Positions 30,584 to 41,662 of a DNA stretch of 64,000 nucleotides are shown one piece after another (the stretch's first letter is position 1; every line of letters starts with the position of its first letter). A program made the translations under genes and the position numbers. Source of the DNA: Diaporthe sp. PMI_573 (lineage: Eukaryota > Ascomycota > Sordariomycetes > Diaporthales > Diaporthaceae); assembly GCA_021399435.1 (NCBI GenBank), contig JAJTUP010000002.1, forward strand, positions 2,108,001 through 2,172,000. Direction: 5' to 3'. The notes under the pieces are model-generated. The model saw only the letters and a program-made list of their open reading frames with translations. It did no database searches and was not told the DNA's origin.

Positions 30584-33066
30584 GATGTAGATGGAATGTT
30601 TTGATGTCTAGATAGCGCTGTCATAATGCTGTAGAAGATTTTATCAGCGACCATGCCTATGTTGTGATGCTCACAAACCCTTGACAACGCGTGACGAAAG
30701 GACCTGACTGACGCTGGATCCTTCAGTTGGTGTCTGCAAGCTGGCAACAACCCCTTCGCCTAAATTTGTTAGTTATTTATAGCCCAGTGTGAGCCCTCCA
30801 CTCCACGGTGGTGATTTGTATTTTCTTCTCCTTCTTTCTTCTTCTTTTCTTCTTCTTCTTTGGGTTCTAGCATTGACATACCCCAGGAGGAATGTTCAGC
30901 CTGAACGGTTTTGAGTGGTGCGTATGAGGCTGAAGGGTAAATACCTGGTGCTCTTCAGTATCTGTTAATCAAGCTATTTCATAGCTTCTATATTGAGTGA
31001 CTCAGCCTTCGACTCACATTCAGCAAGAGCAATACCTTGTATAATTTGGGATCACCACTGCCCCCTGCTCATTGAGTTAAGGGCCATAAATATTGAGCTC
31101 AATGACGACGGATAGTTGAGAAATGATCTATCTAGGGAGCCAGCTGCGTCTTAATTTGTTCCGAGGATGAACTCATCCTGGGGTCTCTCGGGCCAAGGGC
31201 CTTTAAAAGCATGGTCGACTCAAGGCTGAAGCCTCACTCCCATGCGGAACCGGAGGAAACGGCGCGTAGCATCCTCTGTTGATGGCGTGAAAATATTGCC
31301 CACTTGCATGATACCCTTGAGCAAAAGCCGGCGGAAACTTCCAATTGTGAAATCGTGCATCTCTTTTCACTCGGCCCGGTGGTCCGCCATCGGATTGTGG
31401 GAGAGATCTATCACGGGTCGGTTCCAAAGGCTCCGAGACCATAACGGCTGGAGTAACTTGACGTCGTATTGAGCTGATTTTTCACGGTCCTCACCGGTAG
31501 AAGGAGGTTTTCCTTTTCTTTTTCTTTTGGCATGGGCCATCGCGTGCTTTCAGTTTCTCATCACGATCAGTACCGGCGGGATGTGAGTTCCGGGAGCCGT
31601 ATATGTCCCGCTCCTTCTTCACCAACCGCTCCTTCTCAAACCAGCCGTCCACACACAGCTCCCTCTGCTTTAATGCGCGCAAATACCCATCAACGGCTTA
31701 ATCTCTTAAGTAGCCTACGGACAATAAGCTGCTCAGCAACTGCTTATCGCTTATTGAGCAATTTGTACATAGTTTATGTACGGCTTATTACAGTAAGTGG
31801 AACATATGCGGCTTAGAGTAGGCGTATAGATGGCTCACGAGAACATGCATGCGACTGTACTGATTGAAAAGGTCGAACGTAACGAAGGTACAGCAAGAAA
31901 AGAAGATTCAGGATGGGAGAGCGAGGTCTCCTAATATTGACGAGTAGTTGCCATGAGATTTTCTCTTTGTATTAGAATGTGAACAGCGTTTGAGAATCTA
32001 TCACTTTTTCGTTCTGTCGCAACTCCCACCCACTGAAGGCGAGACTGGCAGTGATCTCTTGCTCGACCCGACCATCCTCTTCTGTCGATGTGTGACAAGG
32101 CCGTTCTTAGCAGTTGTGAGGATCGACATCTAGGTTGCCCAATTTGACTCTCCGGAGGCGCTAAGGCAGTGTGCCGTCAGGAAGAACAATTCAAGCCTGG
32201 TGGTGGACGCTACGATGCCGGGCACTCTCCATCGGCATGGCCTCAACGTTGTATTTGGGCATGGTGTGTGTGAGTGGTTGGCACTAGGCGCAGTGAATGT
32301 TCATAGAGGCTTGCGAGCGGGTGTAAACAGGACCATTTCAGATACCAAGACATGTTCCAGAGGGGTGGGAGGACAGTTGTGCCTTATTCTCACTTCAACT
32401 TGCTATTGAGGAATGCATACCTACAGTAGGTACCTAGGAGCATAGGTCAAGCGTATGACTGCTCTATAGTGTTCTCCATAGCAGCCCACAGAGGCCGACT
32501 TCATGTTTTGGCCATATGGAAAAGTCATATCAATGAATCCTTCTTCGTATCCCGAGGAACATACTGATTCATGGTGGTTGTTTCAAGGTGTCCATTTTCT
32601 CACACTATACTACGTAATCTATTGATGAGTAAACTCTCATGCGGCGAAACATCCTTCTCACTAGAATTTCGTAACACCGTCAAGCTGGAACAGTATTGGG
32701 TTTCTTGGCATTGGTGGGTTTTTAACTAGCTGACACGCTCATATATACAGAAGAACAAGTAAACACCAGTGAATGGATACATCCGTAGTCTGATCTCCAG
32801 ATCAAGCCTCGAACAAGGGTGAAGGGAATAACGCGACACTAATTGATTTGTAACATTTGTCCAACGTTGTACCTGACACTCGCCCTCCAGAGAAAGGTCC
32901 GAGCTGAGAGGTGACCGGCGAGGCTGAGTCGTAGCGTGCAGGCGGATTGACTGACATGCGTACGCCTTGAATCGTTCAGCGACGTGAGCTGGGCGGGCTT
33001 GCGCGTCCACATTCGTGGCCGTCCACGCACTCTGAGCTCAGCCTCCGTTACACAAGGTTTGAGTGC
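30584..33066. other. Gene-poor region
   Basis: About 2.5 kb downstream of both flanking genes. It has a CT-rich run (ttcttctt units, about 30823-30868) and a TACCTAGG half-palindrome at about 32431. Several stretches are AT-richer than coding DNA. No reading frame shows recognisable protein sequence. Confidence 0.5.
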
Positions 33067-33699
33067 CTACTCATCGTTGTGGGGACCGCCAGTCGGGAAT
33101 GGGCCACCGGGCCCAGTAGGGAGCCCAGTAGGGAGCCCAGTAGGGAACGGGCCAGATGGGAACCCAGTAGGCAGACCTACAGCATTCAGAGTCAGCTGTC
33201 AAAGAACCAAAGAAGTAGCTTCATGCCAATACGGTGAGGAGTGAGCCCCGAGGTGGCCATAGCCTGTCTCAAAACCTGCAGCCCATAAAGTCTTTGTTGA
33301 ATAGGCTAAATATGAGGTATATTTGTTCTTGACGTTGGTAAAGATCGTATCCAAAAGCTTCTTACCTGAAGGCCATCCAGGCAGGCCAGTACCCTTGCCT
33401 TTGCCCCCCTTGCCCTTACCAGTTGGGGTTGGCCGAGCAGGGGCCTCATCTTCCTCGACGTTGAACAGAGCGCCGTCATCATCACCGAAGCCACCGGTGG
33501 GGAACGGTAGTCCGGATCCACCAGTAGGAAATCCAGGAAACCCAGTAGGCCACCCAGTAGGAATCGGGCCAGTAGGAATCGGGCCAGTAGGAAATCCTGT
33601 AGGGAAAGGTAGTCCAGTTGCAGTTTTGCCCTTACCACCTCCGAATTGGGGGGCAGCGATGGCAGAGGCAGCGAAGAGTGCGACGAGTGAGAACTTCAT
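33067..33699 (-). CDS. Small secreted Pro/Thr/Gly repeat protein
   Basis: Two exons, 33699-33366 and 33176-33067, around a 189-nt intron, giving 147 residues. A clear signal peptide (MKFSLVALFAASAIAA, cleavage before PQFGG) is followed by repeats of a 4-8 residue unit of the FPTG / PIPTG / WPTG type, an acidic stretch (GDDDGALFNVEEDEAP), a basic Gly/Lys patch (GKGKGGKGKG), and more LPTG/FPTG repeats ending GGPHNDE. It has no cysteine and no known domain. The exon junction P-S-G|L-P-T-G keeps the repeat going through the splice site, which supports the intron. It could be a cell-wall-associated or matrix protein, or an effector-like secreted protein; the function cannot be read from sequence. 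The DNA shows the same repeat in exon 2 (cccagtaggga units). The intron is an introner-like element. Confidence 0.75.
33177..33365 (-). repeat. Introner-like element, copy 2 (189-nt intron)
   Basis: Donor gtaaga (33365) to acceptor ctgtag (33177), phase 1, same orientation relative to its host gene as copy 1. It shares with copy 1 the first 20 nt (16 matches), an internal block containing gagacaggctat, and the last 49 nt (40 matches, including agctga and the terminal ctctgaatgctgtag with one or two differences). AGGT occurs at both intron boundaries and could be a target duplication or simply a proto-splice site. The host exons are unrelated to those of copy 1, so the similarity belongs to the intron alone. 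Confidence 0.8.
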
Positions 33700-36600
33700 G
33701 GTGTCGGCGTGTGTGTTTTGTGAGTGTTTCTTGTAGGTGAATAATGTGAGCTTTTGACAGATGCGGGCAGACTGCGCGATGAAGAGAATGTCGTATCGAA
33801 CGATTTGTTGACGTTGTCGAAACGTGGCTGTAAAAGAGGGAGGAAGGCTTGATACTCTGAGAAGTACTTGAGTGCTGGCGAATATTAGGAACCAGAAGGA
33901 AGGGCAGCTGTGTTTACTTATATATGTGAGCCTCTCGAGGATACACCTGTGTGACTCCATCGATCGGAGGTCATTCAGCCGGATATACTATCCCAACCAA
34001 ACTGTGCACAGCTCGATCTACCTGGCAGTCACATATTAATTTAGATTGATGATTGCCACCGTGCAGTGAATCGAACCGTGCGACCACAAACCAAGAATAA
34101 TTCCCCAGCGGCTACGGCAGGGGGGGGAACCGCGGACTTTTCTCCACCGTGAATAATTAATACATCTGATGTGATCTGGACCAAGATGCGGTCAATGGCC
34201 CAGGCACGCGGTACCCCAGTATCCCAGTGCCATGCCAGTTGTGACATGTCCTGGATGGGCTGGTGGATAGCATTGCAAGGGCCTTTGGGAGAATGGCGTA
34301 GCGGCCCGCGATTGATTAATACATGGAGCACGTATAAGCCGTCGTCCCTGTCCATGACTACCGAGACCGGCCAGACAGACAGCGGCATGAAACAGCGAGT
34401 GGGTGGGCCTCAAAGAAACTGGTGTCCGTCGCTGGCATTGGCCGGGTGTAAGAAAACAAGCAGGGGAAGGGGACTTTTGGGGGCCAATGGCTGAGAACTC
34501 GTATGCCCCCCATGGCTCAGACTCACAGATCGACATGACGACGCGTTCGTCTAAAGGCTTGGATGGCGTGCGACCTGCCCTCGACAGATTATTGAAGGAC
34601 CAGTGCTACCCAAATGTCCGGACAAACGCCAGAGCCTCCGTGACAGGCCATCGCACCTCATAGCCTATAGGTTACTGCACTTGCAACGCGCGGTGACGCC
34701 AGAGCACATCATCCTCGAGGATGTTTTCGACCGAGCCAGGGTCAGCAGAGGCTGGCGGTCTCGGCCCATTAGGCTCTGTATTGTTCATATATTGTGACAC
34801 AACCTGCGGCTGCACCCAATTGACTGGTGAGCATCTATTTCGAGGACTCTGATCTCGAAATAAATGTGGCGAGCTTCGGGTCGAGTCATGCGTGGCTCGG
34901 TGGTGAAACAAAAATATGAAGGCGTACCGGTCCTACGGGCTGGAGACAACCACCGAGAGCGATGTGCAGCCATGTGTTTCGGTTCAGCAGAAGTAAGCGT
35001 CTGGGCATCTAGTCGAAGTGCCAGGGTTCTTCAGCCACAGCCGACATTAGGTGCAGAGCCGCGTCAGCATCGAAAATTCAGCAGGTGCTAGCAAATCAGC
35101 CTGGGGTATGGGAACATTTGCCCTGACAAGTGGTTGCGAGTCGCGATCGACAATGCCGGCTCAGGGAGAAACGACGTCAATATAAGTGAGGACGTATTGG
35201 AGCCGCAAAGTCTGGGGTGTCATATATCAAGGTTGCATCGGCAGGGCTCCTGTAGATAGCTTTAGCCATATTGAACGAGGGTGATGGCAGACGCGCCAAG
35301 GATTCCACCACTCAGGTTTGACAGGAGCCACAGACACAGACCACATCGGACTCCGGACGAGCCCCGATCGTCAGGGACCGCAGCAGGGCCAAGGCTTGAC
35401 GGCTGCCAGCCAAACAAATTTGGGCCCAACTCAAAGCCCCGACTGGCTTCACATGCTGATTATCCAGGGCCCCAGAAAGCTGAGGGGGTCTCGGCCATGT
35501 TTACTAATGCGTCTCCCCGGAATGTGGCATGAGTTCCGGACCCGCATAGAAAGAAGCTTAATGTTAGTGGTATCCAGTTTTCGGAATGTGGTGCCGCAAG
35601 GGTAATCAATCTGACAAACCGCAGTACTTGGCCGGCTATGAAGCTCGGGAGCTGGGGATGAGACGAACATGGCTGGAAAGAGTCAAGTTGGGATAGGATT
35701 GCGCGATCTTGACCCTTGGAAGTAAATGAAGAGCGCCGCTTTCTTCTTTGACCTTCATTTGTGGCAAAATATGTCATCCTAGCCCATCCTGCGCACTTAC
35801 CCAACAATCCCATCTCAGGGCAACGGCCCACTGTCTCCGTTGCTCCGTTGATGCCCGGGTGTATTCAGATCGTACAGAAGTGAAAGAAAGGGTTTCACAG
35901 CGTTCCAAGTGTTCGATGCAATCGAAGCATCCTCCTCAGCTAGCCTCCGTCAGCTCCAGCTTCAAATGTTCAGCTTCTCAAGTGCGTCCATAGTATGCGG
36001 ACAGGACACACCTTTGTCAACAGACAACGAGTTGGGAAATGGACAGCTTATTTAGTGGATTCATACACGTGGGATTAAAGCAAACAATCTTGATGTATGC
36101 TAAGTCCTGGCAATATGTGCCTGTGAACAAGACACGCCGACAATTTGAAGGCAACAACATGATCTAATTTCACGTGAACTCTCACAGTTTAGCAACCAAT
36201 GTCACCGGTACATGCATAAATATTAAGTTAGATACTGTTTCATTAACAATCACACCATTGGCCATCATGTGATGCCAAGTTGGGAGTTACCTATCAGCAC
36301 ACAGCAGTTTATCCCACAATTAGCTATCTCAAGATTATATCCTACACGAAAGTTTTCCACAGCCCCACATAGTCTGAGATTTATGTAGCCTAAATTTTCA
36401 ATCACAAAAGGGCCCAAAGTTAGGGTATATCAATGATGCCAGGTACCTTATTAGAGAGTTCCAGAGCTCTAGGAGAAAACAGCTAACGGTTCTTCATATA
36501 GACAGTGTCACTTATATTAGAGAGTGGAATGGGTGGTAGTGAGTCCTTATTACCTACCTATGTTCGTATAGGTTCTATAGACAAGATGTTTTACATCTGT

Positions 36601-36774
36601 GGATGTGGTAGCGATTCGGGCCTCACGCGGAACTAGAAACCTGCTCCTGTAGGTAAGTTCAACTGGGTTATCAGTAGGGTGGGGGGGGCTGCGTAGACAT
36701 CGGAAACCACCTGTAGAGATTGAAACCAAGAGCAGAGCGTTCCCACGTTCAATAACTCGAGGTCAAGAGGCCCC
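33700..36774. other. Gene-poor region with AT-richer end
   Basis: About 3 kb upstream of the secreted-protein gene. It contains a tRNA-like B-box on the minus strand near 34071 without a foldable tRNA. From about 36000 to 36620 the composition is clearly AT-rich. No gene supported. Confidence 0.5.
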
Positions 36775-37970
36775 GTGGCACAATCAGCCCTTGGCGCCCT
36801 CCGGTGCTCACCACAATCAGGACCCAAGTCTTTCGGAAACTCTGCCCTCTCACGGTCTTATGGAGCTGGACTCGTCGATTCGAGCATTTCTCCAAACAAG
36901 AGATCTATAGGCCGCGTGTCTCAACAGCCCAAGATAGACTACCAAACTGACAAACCTACACGCGGTATTACGGCCGACGTTCTCTCTTTGTCACGCAGGG
37001 ACTCCACTGAATTATCTGTAAACCCCCAAGTTCCAATGTCACATGCGCTACAACAAAGGTCTACCGCAAAATTTGAAACTTTTCCATCAATGGGACGAGT
37101 TTCCGCTGCATCGTCACGCAAGCCTTCTATGGTAAAGATTCCTCCACTGTAGCGAGGCGGAGAGCCTGGCACAGGGAATGGGGGCCCTTCATCGGCCCTA
37201 AATTTCGGCACGGAAATCTTTGAGGATCCACGCAATCTTCATGAAGCAGTTGGTATTCGTGGAAAGTCGAAGGCATATTTGCCGGGAACGCAACCAAGAC
37301 ATTCAGGCCGCGTTAGTGCAGATTCCACGGGAAAGGGAAGAGATCCGTCTGTTATGACCATTTCAGCTGGAAATTCCTCAAATTTGGACAAGACGAATCA
37401 CAAAAATTGGGGGAGCAGGGCAAAAAGCCGAATACCAAAACAGGGCGGCTAGAGGCTAAAGAGGAAGAGCTGAAAGCCATCACCAATGAGCTCGAGAAGT
37501 GGTCGAAAGACACACTGGCAATTGAAGAGCTGAAAGATCAGGAGGATGAGCTCGACAGATTGAGGGGAACGATAGAAACACAAAATCAACAGCTGGAAAA
37601 GAGAGACGAGCAAATCGCGAAAGCCGCTGCCAATGACAAGAGTCAATTAGCATCCGAGAGGCTCGTGGAGCTTGAGGAAGACTTGAAGCAATCACGACAA
37701 AGAGAACAGTGTCATAGAGATCTGCTCGAGAAAACTTCGGTTGGGGACATGGTGAAGAGTGCTATCACCAAGAACAAGGGATTTGGCTTGGTTTCTTTGG
37801 CGGGAATTCTTGATGGTATGGCCAATAGTCATAGCACGGGTCCACTGGGGGTTGGATCCCGAAGACTACCAGAATCGAAACGTTGTTGACGGGGAAGCAA
37901 TACCTGGACGTCGGAACCATAAGACTACTAAGGATGTCGTGGGTTCCGCGGGCCATGGACGAAATTGAGG
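36775..37970 (+). pseudogene. Broken coiled-coil protein gene
   Basis: One continuous protein-like reading is interrupted by a stop and by frame changes. The first part (KIDYQTDKPTRGITADVL, MGRVSAASSRKPSMVKIPPL) reaches a TAG at about 37150. The same frame then continues with GGEPGTGNGGPSSALNFGTE, FEDPRNLHEAVGIRGKSKAY and RHSGRVSADSTGKGRDPSVM, so the stop lies inside coding sequence; a CAG to TAG change would make it. Near 37410-37430 the sensible frame changes, giving a charged coiled coil (EAKEEELKAITNELEKWSKD, DQEDELDRLRGTIETQNQQL), and near 37880 it may change once more. The start given is the left limit of the open frame, not a true ATG. A disordered Ser/Pro-rich part followed by a coiled coil suggests a cytoskeletal or scaffold protein, but I do not recognise the family. 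Confidence 0.6.
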
Positions 37971-38417
37971 ATCGAAAGGATTCTGAAGGCAAAGGTAGGA
38001 AACGTTCACCTATCTAGCTCGAGAGCAGCGAGGACGGCGAATGACACAAAGCCCATTAACCTGGCAGATCGCGGGCCGTGGCAAGGGGTGGCAGTTTTTT
38101 ACTTTGAAGCATTCTCTGGTGGGTTTAGCACTGATGGTTGAAAAGCTGGACCGTGGCCAACACGTTGGCATGCATGAAACACTACCTAATGGTTATTTAC
38201 CGTTGCTCTAGGCTCAGATCGAAAAAGCCAAAATTCACGATGCATTCACACATTTGACTCTCGACCTTGGCTCGTAGTGAAATGGATATATACTCAGTCT
38301 GCACTCCGTGATACTTATGTATGAGTTCATCCGCTTCGAACGTGGTCCAGACTCGGAGATGCACAAATTTCAAGACGCAGCCAACTCATGGCAGGTTTCT
38401 ATCCATCAATATCTTTC

Positions 38418-38495
38418 AGGGGGAAATCTCGATATCAGAAGATTACAATATCAGGAAGAAATCTCGGTACCAGGAGGAAACTTCGGTACGGCCTA
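38418..38495. repeat. Degenerate short tandem repeat
   Basis: Roughly three imperfect units of about 22-25 bp, each containing ggaaatctcg or gaaacttcgg followed by tatcag or taccag. The copies are diverged but in the same orientation. Confidence 0.5.
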
Positions 38496-38939
38496 CCACT
38501 ATAATTAATAGCACAAAGGACTGCTGTTTCCAGACAAGTATTTGATTTCACGCTTACTGACAGCGGAATCCATCCCGTCCACGGAATGGGCCGGTAATGG
38601 GTTCCATGTTTTCGCAGTATTCTTGATTGTAAAATTCTCCGGCTCCTCTTCTTTTAATGTTGGTTGAAAAGGTATTTGAGGTGTAAGCACACTTGACTAG
38701 CAACACTTGTTATAAGTAATTACATGGTGTCGTTATCAGCGTTCATGTCTTTTACCAAGGAGAGTTGAATCCGAAAAGCTGGTCTAGGCAGGTAAAATCA
38801 TATTTGTCCCTTCTCACTGGGCTCGGTGTTCACGGGGATTAAGCGAATGACCGGTGGGTAGTGGCGATTTAGTCGACAAATTATCGTCCTTGCTGGTTGT
38901 GAGATGGAGGCTCAGCCACTGAGCCATGAAACAGCTTGA

Positions 38940-39235
38940 TACGGTAAACAGATATTGAGGAGTAGGTAAATAGACTTCAGTGTCACTCGCACGGTCGACT
39001 ACTGCCGAGTTGGTGGCACGCCAAAGCATAGCCGAACACGTCAAGAATATCTGATCCCATGCCGACTCTACCCAACAGTAGGGGCTGAATCTTGCGCAGG
39101 CCTGGGCGCCCATAGCAAACAGATAGCTCCAGGAAGACCGAGCAAGCCATATCACGACCTTCTGAGTCGAAAGCACGCGCTCTGCATCCTGGACCGAACC
39201 AAAGAGCTCAGGAAGACCCAGAACGGCGTACCGAA
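38940..39235 (-). pseudogene. Possible coding remnant
   Basis: One minus-strand frame reads about 95 residues of balanced, protein-like sequence (YAVLGLPELFGSVQDAERVL, ARSSWSYLFAMGAQACARF, YCWVESAWDQIFLTC, ATNSAVVDRASDTEVYLPTP). It starts and ends without a clear ATG, splice site or conserved motif, and the neighbouring DNA is not coding. I do not recognise a family. It may be a fragment of a decayed gene or a chance open frame. Confidence 0.25.
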
Positions 39236-41662
39236 CCGAAAATAAGAGAGCCTCATGAGGGTTGATAGTGTCGGGCCGATGTTACCGTTCCCGCCGGCCT
39301 CAGCCTGCTGTACAGCTCGGGTCAAGAGGCCGGACAGCAGCAATTGCGCCACACCGGTTGTCTTCACTTCTCAGTGCGTGTGACTGACGGAGTTTAAGGT
39401 TTACAGGATCCATGGATGAGACCTAGCCATGAATTTGTTGAAAACATCTGGCCAGTGCCTAGCAACGGGTGTTGTGCTGTGCTGCCCGCCAGGGCGTTGC
39501 TTGCGGGACGTTCTGTGTCACAGATTCCGATGAATCTTGGAAACTGCCCAGCACTGGCGAGCTATAAGAAGGCAGTAATAAGAATGCCAACCTTGGTCTG
39601 GAGCTCGTTGCCAGGCTCGGAATGTGCTGTGTATCGATAAGGACCCACCTCGGCAACTACCCTTTGACGTCATCACACGAGATGGGCTGTCTAGGTAGCC
39701 GCTTCTCGGTCTGTCCAAGTCAAAGCTCAGGGCCATCCAGGAAAGAACCAGGAATGAATGCAAGAACATTTGAGAGGGAAAGCTGACTCCAAGCAAGTGA
39801 GAGCCTCACTGCTTATGGCTGAACCTGCCGGTAGGGGCCGGCCTGGGCCGGCCTCAAGGACGAGGGGTCGAGGAGGGGCATCTGGGAGGTCAAGCCATGA
39901 CAACTTCCGCGTAGTACCGTGTATTTCGCCCCGCCTCTGTGATGGGAAAACCACGATCGGTCACAGGGCTTTTTGTGGGCTTATCTGTTGTCTGAGACGA
40001 GCCTTGGTGATTGGGCGGCGAGACTAACCCGTGCCGTGGACTCCTTACTCCTTACTCCGACGCTGCCGCCGTAGCCAGCCAGCCCTACCACCCAGACCGT
40101 CTGCACGGGTGGCTTAGCTTCGCTCCTCAGTCAGAGAAGGCCAAGGCTCTGCAGCAGTGCCTCCGCGCCGCTCCCGGGGATCGAGCTTTCTGCACCCCAT
40201 CCGGTGCCCAAGTCGTGTACAGACCGACAGACGGGCGCGCTGGCAGAGGGACATCAAGGCTGTGTGGATTCTGATCTGGATTCTGCAAAGTGGTTGCATA
40301 TGCCATGCAGCAGCAAGCCACCCTTGTCTCCGATATGACAGGCCCTCAGGCAAAGGAGCTCTCAGGTGGTGTGCAACTCTGCCTGGAACTCCACTTGGCT
40401 TCCATGTTTCCAAAAAAGAATATGCCGGGACAGGTCATCCAGAGGGGCACGCCCGACGGGGGAGGAAGAGGGGGATCTTGTGCTCAACACTTCAGACACC
40501 TGGCTGCCGCTTCCTCTGTGTCTCCCCTCTTGTTCTGCGGACCGACGCGGGAAGGACATGATCAGCCAGACCAGCCTGAGAGGCCAGGAAGAAAGGCCAG
40601 GAAGAGAGGCCGCCCCAAAAATAGCGGACCTCTGCCATGGGCAAGCACCCAGGGTAGGTAGGTAGGTACTTAGGTATGGGTATAGTGGATCTGGATTTGT
40701 CTCCAAGCTGGGCCTAGACCTGACCATGGGGTCGGTCTTACATTGCAGCAGCAAGCGCATCACTTCTCAGCCTCTGTCCCCCAGCCTGTCAGCCTGTCAG
40801 TCTGGCTGTCTGCGTGTGATGTCCAGCTGGGCAGGCACAGGCGCTAGACCACTTACTGTGTGGTGCATGCCATGGCCACAGGTTCTACATGATTCTGTTG
40901 ATGTCGTCAGCTGTGCCTCCATCCCATCGCACCCGTGGGCTCTTCCCCTGTGTGGTTCTTTGTGTTGTATCGCACTCTTGTATCGCACTTCCTGCGGATC
41001 CGTTGGACCACTATACCACATACATACCGGACTGCATCCGGTACAACAAAAGCCACGGCAGTCTCAGAGCAGTGCCACCACCTGCACTTGTGGGTGCATC
41101 TCTCTTTTTTCCTTTGCCCGCCCGCCTTGCCTTGTCCGGCCTCGCTGGCTTCGTCCGCATTGTTCGCAGTATTCGCATCGCCCGACACCAACCGCTCGGC
41201 TCTGTCTCGTGGTCGGGTCCAGCAGTCATCCTTGAAGGACCAGCCCACTAAGAGACAATCGTCCTTGTTCAACCACATGGGCAACAAACAAGTCACTTGG
41301 GACCATCATCTAATGCTAGCCTCGTCTGGTACTAGCCACCGTTTCCCCTGCGAAACCGCCAGCCAGATCCTGGGACAGCTGCCGAGTTTGTGACTGGGAA
41401 CGGGGACTCGACCGTCGGTTGAGTCCGTCATCCTGCCAAACGGCCGCCCAGCCATCCTAATTTTACACCCACCTCTTGAGCCCAGCTTCTCTTCTCTTAG
41501 CCTGGCTCTTCCGTCTCCTCACTCCGACTCACTTCCCCACATCACCTCATACGTAGACACAGCCCTTCTTATACCACCTGCTCGGAACCCTCCTCTCAGC
41601 CCTGCTCCTTTTCCACACTTCGTCAAATCCTCCACCCGCGTGCGCGCGCATCTGGACCCAAG

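Larger units (their letters stand above)
37971..41662. other. Gene-poor region and upstream region of DUF3824 gene
   Basis: About 3.7 kb. It holds degenerate 22-bp repeats near 38418-38495, a possible coding remnant on the minus strand near 38940-39230, a tandem taggta run at about 40653-40677, and a CT-rich leader before the ATG at 41663. No intact gene is supported. Confidence 0.45.

Noticed and set aside
34055..34135. tRNA or SINE suggested by a B-box (ggttcgattca) and a weak A-box on the minus strand
   Set aside because: The T-stem does not pair (only three of five pairs) and no acceptor stem can be formed, so a tRNA gene is not supported. A chance B-box is the simpler reading.
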